NCBI GenBank assembly: GCA_035633115.1
Contig: DASQFN010000047.1
Coordinates: 248,001-312,000, forward strand
Direction: 5' to 3'
DNA: 64,000 nucleotides
From: Gemmatimonadaceae bacterium
GTDB taxonomy: Bacteria; Gemmatimonadota; Gemmatimonadetes; Gemmatimonadales; Gemmatimonadaceae
How positions within the stretch are numbered: position 1 is the stretch's first letter; each line of letters starts with the position of its first letter. The notes beneath the pieces are model-generated. The model did no database searches and had not been told where the DNA came from. It saw only the letters and a list, made by a program, of their open reading frames with translations. Positions 53,293 to 62,016 of the stretch are shown here, one piece after another. The position numbers were made by a program, and so were the translations under genes.

Positions 53293-55067
53293 GCTTTCAT
53301 CCAAACGACATCGCGCGGCGAACCCAGCTCAGCTCGGTTGCGCTGGCCGCGGGATTCATCCTGCTGCTCGGAGCGTTCTTCCGGACGCAGGTGCTGGATC
53401 ATCGGAGCTACGTCCTGCAGTCGGAGGAGAACAGGCTCCGTCCCATACCTCTCCCGGCGCCGCGCGGGATTATTTACGATCGCGCGGGAAAGATCATAGC
53501 CGAGAATCTCCCGGCATACTCCGTCTCGCTGATTGCGCCGAGCGAGGATTCTCTTCGCGCAACGATGAAGGTGCTGCAGTCGACGCTGCAGCTTACCGAC
53601 GGTGACATCTCCGCCGCTATCAGGCGTTTTCGCCGGGCGCCGACGAGGCCGACCGTTGTCCTCCCGGACGCATCGATAGATGTCATCTCGGTTCTCGAAG
53701 AGCACCGGATCGATTTCCCGCGGCTCATCATCCAGTCCGTTCCGAAACGCTACTACCCGGATGGCCCACTGGTGGCATCCTTCGTCGGCTACACGGGCGA
53801 GATAACCGAAGACGATCTCAACAAGCCGGAATTCGCGGGCTACAAGCCGGGCCAGATTATCGGGAAGGGAGGGCTCGAGAAGCAATACGAGCCGATACTG
53901 CACGGGCGGGAAGGCGTGCGCTTTGACGAGGTCGACGCTCGCGGTCGGCCGGTACGCGGGGTCGGGCCGCGTCCCGATCTCGATGCGCAGGGCGCACCAC
54001 CGATGAAGACGAACATCGACATGGACCTGCAGAGATACGCCGCATCACTGTTCGGTGACTCGCTGATGGGTGGGGCGATTGCCCTCGAGCCGAAGACCGG
54101 AGGCGTGCTTGCATTGTACAGCCACCCGAGCTTCGATCCCAATCGGTTCACGGGCGGCATCCCTCCTGACTACTGGAAGGAGCTGAACACCGATCCCCGG
54201 CGACCACTGTTCAACAAGGTGATCCAGGGGACGTATCCGCCGGCCTCGACCTGGAAGCTTGCTACTGCCAACATCGGCATGGAATTGGGTCTGGTGAAAA
54301 TCGACACTCGTATGCCCATCGCCTGCTCGGGCGGCCTCCAATACGGGCGCCGGTACTTCCGATGCTGGGAGAAGCGCGGGCACGGCAGCCTGAACCTCGC
54401 CGGCGCAATCACGCATTCGTGCGACGTGTACTTCTACCAGCTGGGGCTTAGAATTGGACTGAACCGGCTCGTCGCTGGGGGAGTAGACCTCGGGTTCCGC
54501 GAGCGTTCGGGGATTGACCTTCCAAACGAGTACAAGCCAAGGTTTCCGTCGAAGGACGTAAAAACCTACTACGACCGGTTGTTCGGTCGAAACTGGAGCA
54601 ATTCGGAGACGCTCAACCTGGCGATTGGTCAGGGTGCAAACTCACAAACCGTCGTCAGCATGGCGAAGTTCTTCACGAGTCTGGCGACCGACGGTGCTGC
54701 GGCTACGCCCTACCTTGTCGCTCGCCCGCCGGAGCGGACTCCAATAATGAAGCTCACACCCGACCAAATAGCGGGATTGCGAAGGGCAATGGCTGGAGTT
54801 GTGTCAGCCGGTGGCACAGCCGCTTCTGCAAATATCAAGGGTGTGGTCCTGGCCGGGAAAACGGGCACCGCTCAGAACACCGAGAGACCAGACGAGGATC
54901 ACGCATGGTTCGTCGGATTCGCTCCGGCTGACGACCCGAAGATAGTTGTCGCCGTGTTCCTCGAGTTTGGAGAGCACGGTTACTACGCGGCGCGCCTGGC
55001 ATCGAAGATCATCAGTTATTACCTAAAGGTGGATGTGAAACCGGAGCTGGTAGAAGCTGGCGGCTAA
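53289..55067 (+). CDS. mrdA: Penicillin-binding protein 2 (elongasome transpeptidase)
   Basis: 592 residues. One N-terminal membrane anchor (about 15-32) precedes a dimerisation domain (PLPAPRGIIYDRAGKIIAEN) and a transpeptidase domain. Its catalytic SxxK is S320-T-W-K323 (YPPASTWK), SxD is S377-C-D379 and KTG is 524-526 (LAGKTGTAQ). It crosslinks peptidoglycan during side-wall growth together with RodA, encoded next. Confidence 0.96.
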   Translation: MSFHPNDIARRTQLSSVALAAGFILLLGAFFRTQVLDHRSYVLQSEENRLRPIPLPAPRGIIYDRAGKIIAENLPAYSVSLIAPSEDSLRATMKVLQSTLQLTDGDISAAIRRFRRAPTRPTVVLPDASIDVISVLEEHRIDFPRLIIQSVPKRYYPDGPLVASFVGYTGEITEDDLNKPEFAGYKPGQIIGKGGLEKQYEPILHGREGVRFDEVDARGRPVRGVGPRPDLDAQGAPPMKTNIDMDLQRYAASLFGDSLMGGAIALEPKTGGVLALYSHPSFDPNRFTGGIPPDYWKELNTDPRRPLFNKVIQGTYPPASTWKLATANIGMELGLVKIDTRMPIACSGGLQYGRRYFRCWEKRGHGSLNLAGAITHSCDVYFYQLGLRIGLNRLVAGGVDLGFRERSGIDLPNEYKPRFPSKDVKTYYDRLFGRNWSNSETLNLAIGQGANSQTVVSMAKFFTSLATDGAAATPYLVARPPERTPIMKLTPDQIAGLRRAMAGVVSAGGTAASANIKGVVLAGKTGTAQNTERPDEDHAWFVGFAPADDPKIVVAVFLEFGEHGYYAARLASKIISYYLKVDVKPELVEAGG

Positions 55068-56315
55068 GTGATGCGACGCATAGTCGCGGACTATCCGCTC
55101 GTCATCACGGCGCTTCTGCTCTCGCTGTTCGGTGTGGCGATGGTCTATTCCGCCGGCCAGACCGATACACCTACTGCGGTCATGCGCGTCTACCGATCCC
55201 AGCTGCTCTGGCTCCTCGTCGGTATGCTCGGCGCGTACGGCATCAGCCGCTCGTCGGTGCGCTTCATCGAATGGGTGACGGTGCCGGCCTACTGGCTGTC
55301 GATCGCTCTGCTCGCGTTGACTCTCGTCATCGGCGCCGGAGCCGGCACCGCGGCGAGCACCAAGAGCTGGCTCGCAATCGGCGGAGTTCGAATCGGGCAA
55401 CCCTCCGAGTTGGCAAAGGTCACAGTGGTCCTGATGCTTGCGAGGATCCTGGCTGCGAGGCGCGAGCCGCCGAAATCGATTCTCGACTTGTGGTGGCCCG
55501 CGCTCGTCGTGGCGATTCCATGGGTCATCATCATGCTTCAGCCTGACCTGGGCACCGGCATCGTCTTCATCGGGATCTTTTTTGGCATGCTGTACTGGTC
55601 GGGAGTAGCGTGGCCGCTGCTGCTCCTGCTTGCAAGTCCCGTCGTGAGTCTCATCCTGTCGTTCAGTACCGGGCTGTGGGGAGCGTGGTTTCTGGTGCTC
55701 CTCGCGCTCGTGCTGTACTACAGGCCGTACCTGGTCGAAGGCATCGTGTTGATGGTCGCCAACATCGCGACCGGCGTAATTGCCCCGATTCTCTGGGAGA
55801 AGCTCGCCCCGTACCAGCAGAACCGACTACGGGTGTTCATCGATCCTTCGGCTGACCCGCGCGCGTCGGGATACCACGTCATCCAGTCGAAGATCGCAAT
55901 CGGATCCGGCGGGCTGTTCGGAAAAGGGTTTACACTCGGAACGCAGAAGCGACTGGCGTTTCTTCCCGAGCAGCACACCGATTTCATTTTTGCGGTTGTC
56001 GGTGAGGAGATGGGATTCATCGGGGTGACCATCGTGCTCACCCTGTTCCTCGTTCTCTTTCTGCGTGTCACGCAGATCGCGGGGCGCGCGAACGATTCCT
56101 TCAGCTCACTCGTTGCGTTCGGTTTGATGGCGAGCTGGTTCGTGCACGTGCTGGTGAATGTCGGCATGACGCTGAACCTGATGCCGATCACGGGTATTCC
56201 GCTTCCGTTTTTCAGTTACGGCGGATCGTTCATGCTCGCGAGCTGGCTCGCGATCGGGATACTGATGCGGATCTCGGGAGAAGGGCGAGGCAAGGCGGCG
56301 TTCAAGAAGAGCTAA
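55068..56315 (+). CDS. rodA: Peptidoglycan glycosyltransferase RodA
   Basis: 415 residues (GTG 55068, or ATG 55071), about ten membrane segments. SEDS-family motifs: KSWLAIGGVRIGQPSELAKV, LLQPDLGTG-type (MLQPDLGTGIVFI), GGLFGKGFTLGTQKRLAFLPEQHTDF and the C-terminal LPFFSYGGSFMLASWLAIG. It polymerises lipid II during elongation. It is the last gene of the rod-shape operon; an inverted-repeat element begins 7 bases after its stop. Confidence 0.96.
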   Translation: MMRRIVADYPLVITALLLSLFGVAMVYSAGQTDTPTAVMRVYRSQLLWLLVGMLGAYGISRSSVRFIEWVTVPAYWLSIALLALTLVIGAGAGTAASTKSWLAIGGVRIGQPSELAKVTVVLMLARILAARREPPKSILDLWWPALVVAIPWVIIMLQPDLGTGIVFIGIFFGMLYWSGVAWPLLLLLASPVVSLILSFSTGLWGAWFLVLLALVLYYRPYLVEGIVLMVANIATGVIAPILWEKLAPYQQNRLRVFIDPSADPRASGYHVIQSKIAIGSGGLFGKGFTLGTQKRLAFLPEQHTDFIFAVVGEEMGFIGVTIVLTLFLVLFLRVTQIAGRANDSFSSLVAFGLMASWFVHVLVNVGMTLNLMPITGIPLPFFSYGGSFMLASWLAIGILMRISGEGRGKAAFKKS

Positions 56316-56321
56316 GCTGCC

Positions 56322-56421
56322 TTAACTGAACAACTACCAAAGCGAAGAGCGTCCAGGGCGTAAAGCGTCGGGCTTGGAGCTGCCTACGACAATGACTTCC
56401 CTCATGCGCGACAACGGCATT
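56322..56421 (+). repeat. Left inverted repeat of the four-helix-bundle element
   Basis: Pairs with 56898-56999. Similarity is strongest at the outer end and over 56373-56404, weaker between about 56336 and 56372, and fades past about 56415. The segment TGCCTACGACAATGACT (56381-56397) recurs with one change at 56421-56437, a direct repeat 40 bases away. Confidence 0.8.
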
Positions 56422-56423
56422 GC

Positions 56424-56837
56424 CTACGACGATGACTCATCTTGCGGGCGCGACTTGTCATCTCCCTTGTCCTTTTCCGCTTTCCGATCGTTGATACGAT
56501 CCAATAATCCGTAAAGCATCTTACGAACCTCGATAGTTTGCGCGGTTAGCTTCGCATAGTGCTTTGTCGACATGGCTTTGAGGTCGTGCGCAACGAGTAA
56601 ATGATATTCGAGCTCACTTGCCGAGTTAACAGAGCTTCGAAGGTAGCGCGCGAATTCGGCCTCACTGGCTTTTCCTCTTCCTTCAACAATGTTGGCGCCG
56701 ATCGACATCGCGGCGCGACTCATCTGATTTCGCAGGGATGAATGCCTTCGTGGGCGTATCTTCGCTGCGACATGATCTGTGTTGAGCGCTAAGGCGTGAG
56801 CTTTACGCCAAACATGAAGTTTCTTGAAATCCGCCAT
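56424..56837 (-). CDS. Four-helix-bundle protein (S23/IVP family)
   Basis: 137 residues. The start MADFKKLHVWRKAHALAL and later SRAAMSIGANIVEGRGKASEAEFARYLRSS (read over about 45-75) are the classic blocks of the family encoded in 23S rRNA intervening sequences, related to Avd of diversity-generating retroelements. A helical part follows. The C-terminal tail is highly charged (RKAEKDKGDDKSRPQDESSS). The stop codon TAG and last codons fall in a duplicated piece of the flanking repeat. An upstream ATG at 56855 would add six residues. Function is unknown; the family binds nucleic acid in some cases. Confidence 0.85.
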   Translation of the reverse strand: MADFKKLHVWRKAHALALNTDHVAAKIRPRRHSSLRNQMSRAAMSIGANIVEGRGKASEAEFARYLRSSVNSASELEYHLLVAHDLKAMSTKHYAKLTAQTIEVRKMLYGLLDRINDRKAEKDKGDDKSRPQDESSS

Positions 56838-56897
56838 GTGTTGACAATGGCCCATACCGCGCGAGAACTGTCATCATTTGATTCCGACCGTGACGGT

Positions 56898-56999
56898 CGC
56901 AACGCCTGTCGCGCATTGAGGGAAGTCATTGTCGTAGGCAGCTCCAAGCTGGACGCAGTAGGCCCTCGACGCTCTTCGCTATAGCAGTTGTTCAGTTAA
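56898..56999 (-). repeat. Right inverted repeat of the four-helix-bundle element
   Basis: Reverse-complement counterpart of 56322-56421, with a one-base insertion near 56915 and about a dozen mismatches grouped between the two conserved blocks. It ends 75 bases before the accD start, in TTAA. Confidence 0.8.
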
Positions 57000-57074
57000 C
57001 GGTTCCCCAAAAAACAAGCGTAGCCGGTTCGGGGTCGCTTGCTTGCTCATCCCCCCGCAACCACATTTTAGTGA

Positions 57075-57938
57075 ATGGCCTGGTTTCGCAAGGAAAAGAA
57101 GCCCCGGCAGCCGCGGCGCGAGAAGCACGAGATCCCGCCCGACGCGTGGGACAAGTGCGTGAAATGCGGGCACACCGACCTCACTGAAAAGTTCGAGCGG
57201 AACCTGAACGTCTGCCCGAACTGCGACCATCACCGGCGCATCCGGGCCATCGAGTACGTGAATCTCCTGCTCGATGAAGGAACCTCCGAGGAAACCGAAA
57301 CCGAGATCCGATCGACCGACCCGCTCGGCTTTCCGGAGTATCCGCAACGCCTCGACAAAGCGGTGTCGAAATCCGGCGATGGCGACGCGATCCTTACCTT
57401 CACCGGTAGGCTGCTCGAGCTCCCTGTTTGTCTTGGCGTCATGGATTTCGCGTTCATGGGCGGATCCATGGGCTCTGTCGTCGGTGAGAAAATCGCGCGT
57501 CTCGGTCAGAAAGCTCTGGAGCGGAAGTTCTCGCTGATTCTCGTCTCGGCGTCGGGTGGCGCGCGCATGCAGGAGGGGGTGCTCTCGCTGATGCAGATGG
57601 CCAAGGCCGCGGCGATGTTGTCGCAGCTTGCAGAGCGACGCATACCATACGTGTCGATTCTCACGAACCCGACGACGGGTGGAGTGAGCGCGAGCTACGC
57701 CATGCTTGGCGATGCGATTCTCGCGGAGCCCGGCGCTGTCATCGGGTTTGCCGGTCCGCGCGTCATCAAGCAGACAATCGGACAGGATCTGCCCGACGGG
57801 TTCCAGACCTCCGAGTTTCTCCTCGAGCACGGAATGGTCGATGCCGTCGTTTCACGGAAGGATCTCAAGCCCACCGTCGGTCAGCTTCTCCGGCATATGA
57901 GCGGCAAGCCCGCCGCCACGGGGTGGACAGCGGCCTGA
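57075..57938 (+). CDS. accD: Acetyl-CoA carboxylase carboxyltransferase beta subunit
   Basis: 287 residues. An N-terminal zinc ribbon (CVKCG ... CPNCDHH, about 31-56) precedes the carboxyltransferase core with DFAFMGGSMGSVVGEKIARL, SASGGARMQEGVLSLMQMAK, LTNPTTGGVSASYAMLGD and GFAGPRVIKQTIGQDLP. With AccA it transfers the carboxyl group to acetyl-CoA. accA is not in the window. It overlaps folC by 16 bases. Confidence 0.96.
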   Translation: MAWFRKEKKPRQPRREKHEIPPDAWDKCVKCGHTDLTEKFERNLNVCPNCDHHRRIRAIEYVNLLLDEGTSEETETEIRSTDPLGFPEYPQRLDKAVSKSGDGDAILTFTGRLLELPVCLGVMDFAFMGGSMGSVVGEKIARLGQKALERKFSLILVSASGGARMQEGVLSLMQMAKAAAMLSQLAERRIPYVSILTNPTTGGVSASYAMLGDAILAEPGAVIGFAGPRVIKQTIGQDLPDGFQTSEFLLEHGMVDAVVSRKDLKPTVGQLLRHMSGKPAATGWTAA

Positions 57939-59200
57939 CGAGCTACCGCAGCGCACTCGACGAACTCTTCGCGCGCACCGGCAGCACCGCCAAGTTTGGA
58001 CTGGACCGCACGCATGCGTTCCTCGCGCTGCTCGGCAATCCGCACCGTCGCTTTCCCTCGTTCCACATCGCCGGGACAAACGGCAAGGGAAGCGTCGTGG
58101 CTACGCTCGACACGCTGCTGCGTGCGAAGGGATTGAGCGTCGGACGCTACACATCGCCGCATCTGGTGGATTTTCGTGAGCGCATCGTCGTCGACGAGAA
58201 GCAGATCGCCGAGGACCAGGTTCTGGATTTCATTCAACGCTGGCAAGGCGACTTCGAACGTCTGGGAGCTACTTTTTTCGAGATCACGACAGCGCTTGCG
58301 TTCGAGCATTTCGCGTCGCGCGATGTAGACGTCGGCCTCGTCGAGACAGGACTTGGCGGACGCCTCGATTCGACGAACGTCATCATGCCCGTTGTAGCCG
58401 GGGTTACGTCGATAGGCATCGATCACGTCGACTATCTGGGTGATTCTCTCGAAGGCATTGCCGCCGAGAAAGCCGGCATCTTCAAACGGGATGTACCGGC
58501 CGTGTTCGGTCCGGCGGCCTACGCAGCACGCGCCACGCTTGTCTCTGTGGCGCACGCCGCTGGGGCGACACCGGTCCTTCAGTCAACCGAGCTCTACCGC
58601 CCCATCAATGTTCGTGTGGACTGGACCGGGACGACATTCGATGTCGAGCGCGGCGGTGAATCCGCAACTCTCACGACGGGGCTTGCTGGAGACCATCAGG
58701 CGATCAACGCCTGCACGGCGCTCGCGATGCTCGATGCTGCGGGTGCTCCGTACCGAACGAGTCTGACTGAGGCAGGGCATTCGCTGCCTGGATTGAAACT
58801 CCCCGGCAGATTTCAGCGAGTGGGCAAATTCGTCCTCGATGTTGCTCACAACCCTGACGGAATTCGCGCGCTCATGTCGACACTCGATTCCGTCAAGCCG
58901 GCGCGCCCCATCGTTGCGGTGCTCGGAGTTCTTCGCGACAAGGACTGGAGAGAGATGATGAGATCCCTCTGTCCCGTGGTGGACGCCACCATCGTGACGA
59001 CACCAGCCAGCGCTTCAGCGGAGCGTGTCTGGGATGCCACCGAAGCGCTGAAGTTCGGCAGGGAAGGCGGATGGTCGGTGACGCTGGTTCCCGAGGTTGC
59101 GGAGGCAGTGGAGCGTGCCGCCAGCGAGGCAGCCACGGTTGTCGTCACCGGCTCGTTTCACACTGTGGGCGACGCGAGCTTGTTCGGCGGACTCAGGTAA
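57923..59200 (+). CDS. folC: Folylpolyglutamate synthase/dihydrofolate synthase
   Basis: 425 residues from GTG 57923. Motifs: FGLDRTHAFLALLGNPHRRFPSFHIAGTNGKGSV (P-loop GTNGKGS near 54), YTSPHLVDFRERI, GLGGRLDSTNVI and the Mur-ligase-like end FVLDVAHNPDGIRALM. It adds glutamate to folates. The accD-folC order is common in bacteria. The start lies inside the end of accD, so translation is coupled. Confidence 0.94.
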   Translation: MDSGLTSYRSALDELFARTGSTAKFGLDRTHAFLALLGNPHRRFPSFHIAGTNGKGSVVATLDTLLRAKGLSVGRYTSPHLVDFRERIVVDEKQIAEDQVLDFIQRWQGDFERLGATFFEITTALAFEHFASRDVDVGLVETGLGGRLDSTNVIMPVVAGVTSIGIDHVDYLGDSLEGIAAEKAGIFKRDVPAVFGPAAYAARATLVSVAHAAGATPVLQSTELYRPINVRVDWTGTTFDVERGGESATLTTGLAGDHQAINACTALAMLDAAGAPYRTSLTEAGHSLPGLKLPGRFQRVGKFVLDVAHNPDGIRALMSTLDSVKPARPIVAVLGVLRDKDWREMMRSLCPVVDATIVTTPASASAERVWDATEALKFGREGGWSVTLVPEVAEAVERAASEAATVVVTGSFHTVGDASLFGGLR

Positions 59201-59253
59201 GGCAGGATGATGAGTGTGCTTGCCGCACTCTCAGGAATCCATAGCTTTCCCTA

Positions 59254-60552
59254 ATGGCGCAACGGGCGTTACCGGGATTCCGCGATTTCTACCCTGAGCA
59301 GCTGGCGGAGCGCGCTTATCTCATGAGCGTCTGGCGCCAGGTGATGCACCGTTACGCGTTCGTCGAGTTCGACGGGCCTCCACTCGAGTCACTCGACATC
59401 TATCGAAAGAAGAGCGGGGACGAGCTCGTCGGACAGCTTTACGCCTTCACCGACAAGGGCGATCGTGAAGTCGCTCTCCGACCGGAGATGACTCCGACAC
59501 TCGCGCGAATGGTCGCCGCCCGCGCAAGCTCGCTCCGCAAGCCGGTCCGGTGGTTTTCGATTCCGCAGCTCTTCCGTTATGAGCGTCAACAGAAAGGGCG
59601 ACTGCGTGAGCATTTCCAGCTCAATGCCGACATCGTCGGCGAGGCGGGAATCGCCGCGGACGCCGAGCTGCTGGCAGCGGCACTGGACGTGATGCGTACT
59701 CTTGGACTCGGTTCTGCGGACGTCGTTGCCCGCGTCTCTGACCGGCGGCTCCTCCAGTCGCTGCTTCTCAACGCCGGCGTAACGGAAGCCGATCTTCCGG
59801 CTCTCTACACGGTGATCGACAAGTACGAGCCCGACGGTGGCGAGGGCTCGCGCATGAAGCTCGAGCGAGCCGTGGGAAACGGAGCCATCGCAGACAGCGT
59901 GGACTCGATTCTTGCCTGCCGCGATGTCGCATCACTGCTGAAGCATTATGGCGATCTTCCGGGCACCGGCGAGCATATCGAGCGGATGCGACAGTATCTG
60001 CGGTACGTTGCCGACCTCGGGTTTGGAGAATGGGTTCAGCTCGATCTGACTATCGTGCGCGGGCTTGCGTATTACACCGGCACCGTTTTCGAGCTGTTCG
60101 ATACTGCCGGCGAAATGCGCGCGATCTGCGGTGGGGGACGGTACGACAAGCTGCTGGAGACGGTCGGAGGTGTGGACCTGCCGGCGCTCGGCTTCGGGAT
60201 GGGCGACGTCGTGCTCGGCGATCTGCTGAAGTCGAGAGACCTCATTCCAGCCACGGTGCCCAGACTCGATTTCTGGGTGGCGTCGGATGACGAGTCTCTC
60301 ACCGGCGACGTGATGAGAATTGCCGGCGAGCTCCGCCGCCGAGATGTGAGTGTCGAGTACGCGCTGCACCCGCAGCAGCTGGCCAGGCAGCTCAAGTCGG
60401 CTGCTGCAGCCGGTGCGCGACGCGTCGTCATCCTGAAGCGCGATCGATTCGTGTTGCGCGAAGTAACCGTCCGCGATCTCCTCGTCGGGACGGAGCGGAC
60501 GCTCCAGGTCGAGGAGCTCATGAGTACCTTGCATTCACAGTTAAATGGCTGA
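59254..60552 (+). CDS. hisS: Histidine--tRNA ligase
   Basis: 432 residues. Class II motifs: motif 1 region GFRDFYPEQLAERAYL, motif 2 LFRYERQQKGRLREHFQLNADIVG, the HisA-like VRGLAYYTGTVFELFD, and motif 3 LPALGFGMGDVVLGDLL. A C-terminal anticodon-binding domain covers the last ~100 residues. It overlaps proS by 8 bases. Confidence 0.94.
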   Translation: MAQRALPGFRDFYPEQLAERAYLMSVWRQVMHRYAFVEFDGPPLESLDIYRKKSGDELVGQLYAFTDKGDREVALRPEMTPTLARMVAARASSLRKPVRWFSIPQLFRYERQQKGRLREHFQLNADIVGEAGIAADAELLAAALDVMRTLGLGSADVVARVSDRRLLQSLLLNAGVTEADLPALYTVIDKYEPDGGEGSRMKLERAVGNGAIADSVDSILACRDVASLLKHYGDLPGTGEHIERMRQYLRYVADLGFGEWVQLDLTIVRGLAYYTGTVFELFDTAGEMRAICGGGRYDKLLETVGGVDLPALGFGMGDVVLGDLLKSRDLIPATVPRLDFWVASDDESLTGDVMRIAGELRRRDVSVEYALHPQQLARQLKSAAAAGARRVVILKRDRFVLREVTVRDLLVGTERTLQVEELMSTLHSQLNG

Positions 60553-62014
60553 AGACAAGAAACTGACGACACGCGCCGCCGATTTCAGCGCGTGGTACAA
60601 TGAAACCGTTCTCAAAGCCGAGCTGGCAGACTACTCGCCTGTTCGCGGCTGCATGGTGATCAGGCCGCGCGGCTACGGCATCTGGGAGCGTATGCAGCGC
60701 CAGCTCGATTTCATGTTCAAGGATACCGGCCACGAGAACGCGTACTTTCCGCTCTTCATTCCGGAATCCTTCCTCCACAAGGAAGCCGAGCACGTCGAAG
60801 GATTCGCCCCGGAAGTCGCAGTCGTCACTCACGGCGGAGGCAAGAAGCTCGACGAGCCGCTGGTGATACGGCCTACCTCGGAAACAATCATCTATGCGAT
60901 GTTCGCCAAGTGGGTGCAGAGCTACCGGGATCTTCCACTGCTTATCAACCAGTGGGCAAACGTCGTCAGATGGGAAATGCGCACGCGCCTCTTTTTGCGA
61001 ACGCTCGAGTTCCTGTGGCAGGAAGGTCATACGGCTCACGCGACCGAAGCCGAGGCCGAGGAGGAAGCGCGGAAGATGTTGGGCGTCTATCGCGATTTCA
61101 TGGAAGGGTGGATGGCAATGCCGGTGGTTACGGGCGTGAAGACCGACTCGGAGCGATTCGCCGGCGCGGTGCGCACCTACGCGTGTGAAGCGATGATGCA
61201 GGACAACAAGGCGCTGCAGGCCGGCACGACGCACAACCTCGGTCAGAACTTCGCGAAAGCGTTCGACCTGAAGTTTCAGTCCGAAGCGGGAGGCATGGAG
61301 TACGCGTGGAACACGAGCTGGGGCGTTTCGACCCGGCTTGTCGGCGCTCTCGTAATGACGCACGGCGACGACTTCGGCCTTCGCACGCCGCCGTTCCTTG
61401 CGCCCGTCGAGCTGGTGATCGTGCCGATATGGCGATCCGATGAGGACAAGGCTCGTGTGCTCGAGGCCGCGGAGAAAGTTCGAGCGACGCTTGCGGCCTG
61501 GGAGCGGCGGAAGACGGGAAAGCTGCGCGTGCACCTTGACGACCGGGAGGGCATGAAGCCTGGCGCGAAATACTACGAGTGGGAGCTGCGCGGCATTCCT
61601 GTCCGACTGGAGATCGGTCCGCGCGACATCGACAACAATCAATGCGTGCTTGTGCGCCGCGACAATCGCGTCAAGCGCACGGTCACGCTCGACTCAATCG
61701 GTGAAGACGTCGCCGACCTGCTGAGCATGATGCAGACAGACATGCGAGTCGCCGCGTTCGAGCGGCGCGAAGCGAACAGCGTGCGCGGCGATGTGACGTA
61801 CGATCGTTTTCGAGAGCTGATGGCCGGAGAAGGCGGCTTCGTTTACGCCGGCTGGTGCGGCGGGGCTGACTGCGAGGTGCAGATCAAGGAAGAGACAAAG
61901 GCGACAATACGAGTTCTGCCCGACGAGGAATTCCGTTCCGCCGAAGCTCCGACCAGCTGCGTCAAGTGTGCGCGTGCCGCGACAGCCGAAGCTTTGTGGG
62001 CGAAGGCGTACTGA
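60545..62014 (+). CDS. proS: Proline--tRNA ligase, short eukaryotic/archaeal type
   Basis: 489 residues. It contains DFSAWYNETVLKAELADYSPVRG, RPTSETIIYAMFAKWVQSYRDLP and RWEMRTRLFLRTLEFLWQEGHTAHA, all characteristic of the group with no editing insertion. The C-terminal zinc-type domain shows WCGGADCEVQIKEETKATIR and CVKCARAATAEALWAKAY. Bacterial-type ProRS is longer (about 570) and has the INS editing domain, so mischarged Ala-tRNA-Pro would need another clearing system. Confidence 0.95.
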   Translation: MAEDKKLTTRAADFSAWYNETVLKAELADYSPVRGCMVIRPRGYGIWERMQRQLDFMFKDTGHENAYFPLFIPESFLHKEAEHVEGFAPEVAVVTHGGGKKLDEPLVIRPTSETIIYAMFAKWVQSYRDLPLLINQWANVVRWEMRTRLFLRTLEFLWQEGHTAHATEAEAEEEARKMLGVYRDFMEGWMAMPVVTGVKTDSERFAGAVRTYACEAMMQDNKALQAGTTHNLGQNFAKAFDLKFQSEAGGMEYAWNTSWGVSTRLVGALVMTHGDDFGLRTPPFLAPVELVIVPIWRSDEDKARVLEAAEKVRATLAAWERRKTGKLRVHLDDREGMKPGAKYYEWELRGIPVRLEIGPRDIDNNQCVLVRRDNRVKRTVTLDSIGEDVADLLSMMQTDMRVAAFERREANSVRGDVTYDRFRELMAGEGGFVYAGWCGGADCEVQIKEETKATIRVLPDEEFRSAEAPTSCVKCARAATAEALWAKAY

Positions 62015-62016
62015 CT

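Larger units (their letters stand above)
56322..56999. mobile_element. Inverted-repeat element carrying a four-helix-bundle gene
   Basis: A 678-bp unit lies between rodA and accD, bounded by imperfect inverted repeats of about 100 bp. Both outer ends read TTAA then CTGAACAACT going inward. A 32-bp stretch is identical in both arms (56373-56404 and 56917-56948). The single gene inside is on the minus strand and belongs to the 23S rRNA intervening-sequence protein family. The arms could fold the whole transcript into one long hairpin, like rRNA intervening sequences, but here the site is intergenic. No transposase is present and no target duplication is clear apart from the terminal TTAA. Confidence 0.75.

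Noticed and set aside
51961-53304. 447-codon open frame on the minus strand
   Set aside because: Antisense to mreC and mreD. It is Arg/Glu/Ser-rich low-complexity sequence typical of a reverse frame in GC-rich DNA.
56796-56984. 62-codon plus-strand frame in the four-helix-bundle element
   Set aside because: Antisense to the start of the four-helix-bundle gene and made largely of the right inverted repeat.
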